A stretch of DNA of 17,401 bases from Candidatus Omnitrophota bacterium (GTDB lineage Bacteria; Omnitrophota; Gorgyraeia; Gygaellales; Profunditerraquicolaceae), in the NCBI GenBank assembly GCA_016867175.1, contig VGKF01000006.1:1-17401 (forward strand), read 5' to 3'. The stretch's first letter is position 1, and the number at the start of each line of letters is the position of its first letter. The notes under the pieces are model-generated. The model searched no databases. It saw nothing but the letters and a program-made list of their open reading frames with translations, and was not told the DNA's origin. Below are positions 14,684 to 17,401 of the stretch, in pieces. A program made the translations under genes and the position numbers.

Positions 14684-15400
14684 ATGAAAAAAAGGATTGT
14701 TAGCTGGATTAAAGATCAGGTTAATAAAGCGCACTCTAAGGGGATAGTCTTAGGCCTTAGCGGAGGAGTAGATTCCTGCGTAGCAGCTGCTTTAGCCAAA
14801 GAAGCCCTAGGAAGAAGGCGCCTTCTGGCCCTAATCCTGCCTATCCATAGCCAGGCTCAAGATTTAACCGATGCGCGCTCCTGCGCCAGGAGGCTAGGGA
14901 TAAAAACCAAGCTCATTGATTTATCAGAGAGTTACGACAAGTTGCTTAAGGTCTTGCCTGCCTCAGGAAAAATTGCTAAGGCTAACCTGAAGCCGAGGCT
15001 GCGCATGATGGTTTTATATTATTTTGCAAATAAGCTTAATTACCTGGTTTGCGGCACAGGTAATAAGGCAGAGCTTAAGGTAGGTTATTTTACCAAATAC
15101 GGTGACGGGGGAGTGGATATCCTGCCTTTAGGAGACCTGCTTAAAAGACAGGTAAGGGAGCTAGCCAGAGAGTTGGGTATTGCGCAGCGTATTATTACTA
15201 AAAAGCCTACTGCCGGGCTCTGGCCTGGCCAGACCGATGAGGCAGAGATGGGGCTGCTTTATCCGGAACTGGATGATATATTGGAGCGCAGAGAAAAAAG
15301 GAAGAAGCAGAAACTCTCTCCTGATAAGATAAGAAGGGTAGAGAGAATGATCGCCGGCTCCCAGCACAAAAGGCTGAATCCGCCGGTTTGCCTTATCTAA
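14684..15400 (+). CDS. nadE: NAD+ synthase, ammonia-dependent type
   Basis: 238 residues. It amidates nicotinic acid adenine dinucleotide to NAD+ using ATP and ammonia in the cytosol. The N-type ATP pyrophosphatase loop LGLSGGVDS is at 23-31. Later motifs are conserved: LALILPIHSQ, YYFANKLNYLVCGTGNKAELKVGYFTKYGDGGVDILPLGDL, and RIITKKPTAGLWPGQTDEAEMGL, the specificity region. There is no glutaminase domain, so ammonia must come from elsewhere; glnA lies three genes downstream. It is the first gene of a small nitrogen/NAD operon behind a strong promoter. A 14-bp perfect palindrome (14813-14826) is inside the gene. It is slightly shorter than the usual ~245-275 residues, which is normal for compact versions. 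Confidence 0.92.
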   Translation: MKKRIVSWIKDQVNKAHSKGIVLGLSGGVDSCVAAALAKEALGRRRLLALILPIHSQAQDLTDARSCARRLGIKTKLIDLSESYDKLLKVLPASGKIAKANLKPRLRMMVLYYFANKLNYLVCGTGNKAELKVGYFTKYGDGGVDILPLGDLLKRQVRELARELGIAQRIITKKPTAGLWPGQTDEAEMGLLYPELDDILERREKRKKQKLSPDKIRRVERMIAGSQHKRLNPPVCLI

Positions 15401-15415
15401 AATTAAGGAGGAAAG

Positions 15416-15901
15416 ATGGAAGAGATACTGGAGATATTAGAAAAGGATTGTCGCTTCAGCGTTGAAGAGATTGCCAGGATGCTTAAGAAGAAGCCGCAGG
15501 CAATAAAGGAAGCCGTGAAAAAATATGAAAAAGAAGGGGTAATCTTAAAATATAAGGCAGTGATAAATAAAGAGCTGATTAAGGATGTCAATGCAGAGGT
15601 CCGGGCCCTGATAGAGGTTAATGTTACCCCGCAGAAGGATTTAGGCTTTGATAAAGTCGCGGAGCGCATCTATTCATTTCCGGAGGTCTCCAGTTGTTAT
15701 CTTATCTCAGGCACCTATGACCTGCTCTTAATCGTCGAAGGCAAAGACCTGCATACAGTATCCAGGTTTGTAGCGGAGAAGCTCGCTCCTTTAGATAATA
15801 TAAAAGGGACTACCACCCACTTTCTGCTTAAGAAATACAAAGAGGACGGGGTGGTCTTGAAGCATAGAGAAGAAAATAAAAGGATAGCGATATCGTATTA
15901 A
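15416..15901 (+). CDS. Lrp/AsnC-family transcriptional regulator
   Basis: 161 residues with AAGGAGG (15405-15411) before the ATG, 15 nt after nadE. The N-terminal helix-turn-helix (SVEEIARMLKKKPQAIKEAV, residues ~15-34) and wing (EGVILKYKAVIN) lead to an RAM effector domain (~60-150) with SSCYLISGTYDLLLIVEGKD. These proteins form dimers or octamers and sense amino acids. Placement directly before an aminotransferase and glnA suggests local control of nitrogen or amino-acid genes, a common genomic pairing for this family. Confidence 0.88.
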   Translation: MEEILEILEKDCRFSVEEIARMLKKKPQAIKEAVKKYEKEGVILKYKAVINKELIKDVNAEVRALIEVNVTPQKDLGFDKVAERIYSFPEVSSCYLISGTYDLLLIVEGKDLHTVSRFVAEKLAPLDNIKGTTTHFLLKKYKEDGVVLKHREENKRIAISY

Positions 15902-15918
15902 AAGGCTAAGGTTAAATT

Positions 15919-17097
15919 ATGAGGGATATTATTTCTAAAAAAGTAAAAGAAATGCAGCCTTCCGGTATCAGGCAATTTTTTGACCTGGTGCTGGGGATGA
16001 AGGATGTTATTTCCTTGGGCGTGGGCGAGCCGGATTTTGTCACCCCCTGGCAGATCCGCGAAGCAGGGATCTATTCACTAGAAGAGGGCTTTACCTCCTA
16101 TACCTCAAATAAAGGCCTATATAAACTAAGGCTCTCTTTAAGCCGCTACCTGAAAAATAAATTCGGCCTGGAGTATTGCCCTGATGAAGAGATCCTGATT
16201 ACTGTAGGGGTGAGTGAAGGCGTGGACCTTATCTTGCGCTCCATCATTAATCCTGGAGATAAGATTTTAATCCCTACCCCCAGCTATGTCTCTTATGGGC
16301 CAATGACGGAGTTAGCCGGAGGAACAGTAGGCTATATAGACACTAAGAATAGTAATTTTAAGCTTACCCCCAGGGCCTTAGAAAAGGCAATTGATAAAAA
16401 GACTAAGGCGCTCCTTCTGAATTATCCCTCTAATCCCAGCGGGGTATCTTATACTAAAAAAGAGCTGGAAGAATTTAAGAAGATCATTCTAAGGAATAAG
16501 CTTTTATGCATAACCGATGAGATTTACGGAGACCTGACTTATGATTTTGGCCATACCCCCTTTGCTACGCTTCCCAAGGCAAGGGAGAGCACTGTTTATC
16601 TGGACGGTTTCTCTAAAAGCTATGCTATGACCGGCTGGCGCATAGGTTATGCCTGCGGACCGAAAGAGATAATTGCGGCTATGACCAAGATCCACCAGTA
16701 TTCCATGATGTGCGTTCCCATAACCAGCCAGATGGCTGCCTGCGAGGCTTTGGAGAGCGGCAGGAGGTCAGTTGAAGAGATGAAGCGCGAGTATAAGAGA
16801 AGGAGAGAACTCGTGGTTGATGGCCTGCGCAAGTTAGGCCTTGATTGCGTAAAGCCGGAAGGGGCTTTTTATGTCTTTTGCTGCGTTGAGAAAAGCGGTT
16901 TAGGCTCAATGGATTTCTGCCAGCGGCTTTTAAAAGAAGAAAAGGTTGCGATAGTCCCCGGGACTGCCTTTGGCCCGGGATTGGAAGATTATATCAGGAT
17001 ATCTTATGCCGCAAGTACCGATAATCTTAAAGAGGCATTAGCCAGGTTAGAGGCGTTTTTAAAAAGATTAGGATCTAAAAAACTAAAGGCTTATTAA
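15919..17097 (+). CDS. PLP-dependent class I/II aminotransferase
   Basis: 392 residues, the standard length of the aspartate aminotransferase superfamily (COG0436). Motifs: GVGEPDFVTP near the start, SEGVDLILR, NYPSNPSG with N172 for the cofactor ring, DEIYGDL with D200 and Y203, DGFSKSYAMTGWRIGY with the PLP lysine at 233, and R360 (YIRISYA) that binds the substrate carboxylate. It transfers amino groups between an amino acid and a 2-oxo acid; alanine or aspartate to 2-oxoglutarate is likely, but exact specificity is not readable. ATG 15919 lies 17 nt after the Lrp-like stop, and glnA follows after 12 nt. Confidence 0.9.
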   Translation: MRDIISKKVKEMQPSGIRQFFDLVLGMKDVISLGVGEPDFVTPWQIREAGIYSLEEGFTSYTSNKGLYKLRLSLSRYLKNKFGLEYCPDEEILITVGVSEGVDLILRSIINPGDKILIPTPSYVSYGPMTELAGGTVGYIDTKNSNFKLTPRALEKAIDKKTKALLLNYPSNPSGVSYTKKELEEFKKIILRNKLLCITDEIYGDLTYDFGHTPFATLPKARESTVYLDGFSKSYAMTGWRIGYACGPKEIIAAMTKIHQYSMMCVPITSQMAACEALESGRRSVEEMKREYKRRRELVVDGLRKLGLDCVKPEGAFYVFCCVEKSGLGSMDFCQRLLKEEKVAIVPGTAFGPGLEDYIRISYAASTDNLKEALARLEAFLKRLGSKKLKAY

Positions 17098-17109
17098 GGG
17101 GAGGAAGGG

Positions 17110-17401
17110 ATGGCTAAAAGGACTAAGGCAGATATTTTAAAATTAGTCAAAGAGCGCAAGGTGAAGTTTGTGCGCCTTTGGTTTACCGATGTGCTGGGTT
17201 TTTTAAAAGGTTTTGCTATTACTGCCGATGAGCTAGAGGGCGCATTGGAAGAAGGTATGGGTTTTGACGGTTCATCAATCGAGGGCTTTGCCCGCATAGA
17301 GGAGTCGGATATGATCGCAAGGCCCGACCCAGACACCTTTGCCATTATCCCCTGGCGCTCAGGAGGAGAAGGTTACAGCGTAGGCAGGATGTTCTGCGAT
17401 A
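17110..17401 (+). CDS. glnA: Glutamine synthetase, type I, 3' truncated by window end
   Basis: Only the first ~97 residues are present; the ORF is open at the right edge. They match the beta-grasp N-terminal domain of glutamine synthetase: VRLWFTDVLGFLKG (~21-34), then FDGSSIEGFARIEESDM (52-68), with D53 and S55 in the loop that helps form the neighbouring active site. RPDPDTFAIIPW and GRMFCD follow. It makes glutamine from glutamate, ATP and ammonia. GGGGAGG (17098-17104) sits 5 nt before the ATG. It is probably last of, or continues, the nadE-Lrp-aminotransferase operon. The adenylylation site and catalytic C-terminal domain lie outside the window. Confidence 0.9.
   Translation, partial: MAKRTKADILKLVKERKVKFVRLWFTDVLGFLKGFAITADELEGALEEGMGFDGSSIEGFARIEESDMIARPDPDTFAIIPWRSGGEGYSVGRMFCD

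Noticed and set aside
14813..14826. Perfect 14-bp palindrome AGAAGGCGCCTTCT in nadE
   Set aside because: It encodes ordinary residues and has no second copy in the window; probably chance.
1..17401. CRISPR array, tRNA or rRNA genes
   Set aside because: No regularly spaced direct repeats, cloverleaf with T-loop and acceptor pairing, or rRNA sequence was seen on either strand.

Overview
The window reads as a gene-dense bacterial chromosome segment of moderate GC. Every recognisable gene is on the + strand. Gene style suggests an uncultivated anaerobic lineage of the Planctomycetes-Verrucomicrobia-Chlamydiae/Omnitrophota type: an archaeal-type phosphoglycerate mutase, an exported GH2-like hydrolase beside an exported TPR protein, a B12-dependent ribonucleotide reductase, and long coiled-coil proteins with FlgT_C-like ends. 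This placement is an inference from gene content, not a phylogeny. No rRNA, tRNA, CRISPR array or intact transposase gene was found.

Layout. (A) 1-2935: a GH2-like glycosidase cut by the window start, overlapping by ATGA with an exported TPR protein. The last ~27 codons of the TPR gene run into a hairpin-rich segment (2851-2953) that may be a relic of an insertion element. (B) 2936-6557: a sigma70-type promoter, an unusually structured leader, then a three-gene cluster: ROK-family repressor, membrane-anchored coiled-coil protein, LacI-family regulator. (C) 6557-6686: two NrdR boxes 31 bp apart, a consensus promoter and an operator-like inverted repeat over the -10. (D) 6687-14609: nrdJ, apgM, mnmG, a short QueG-like Fe-S protein, a PiT phosphate transporter and a PhoU-like DUF47 protein, nearly abutting. 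The only sizeable gap is a 148-bp tile of three contiguous hairpins between pit and DUF47. (E) 14641-17401: a further promoter with almost no leader drives nadE, an Lrp/AsnC regulator, a class I/II aminotransferase and the 5' part of glnA, which runs off the window.

Functionally, C-D join deoxynucleotide synthesis, lower glycolysis, tRNA wobble modification and phosphate uptake in one probable transcript with ribonucleotide-reductase-type control at its head. Block E is a small nitrogen/NAD module. Both sugar-type regulators in block B lie just downstream of the glycosidase pair, so control of carbohydrate genes is plausible but unproven.

The most unusual signals are the non-coding palindromes: the symmetric triple-hairpin tile at 13775-13922, a 38-bp in-frame palindrome inside apgM, the tail element at 2851-2953, and the competing inverted repeats in the ROK leader. 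I found no complete multi-gene system that I would call new.
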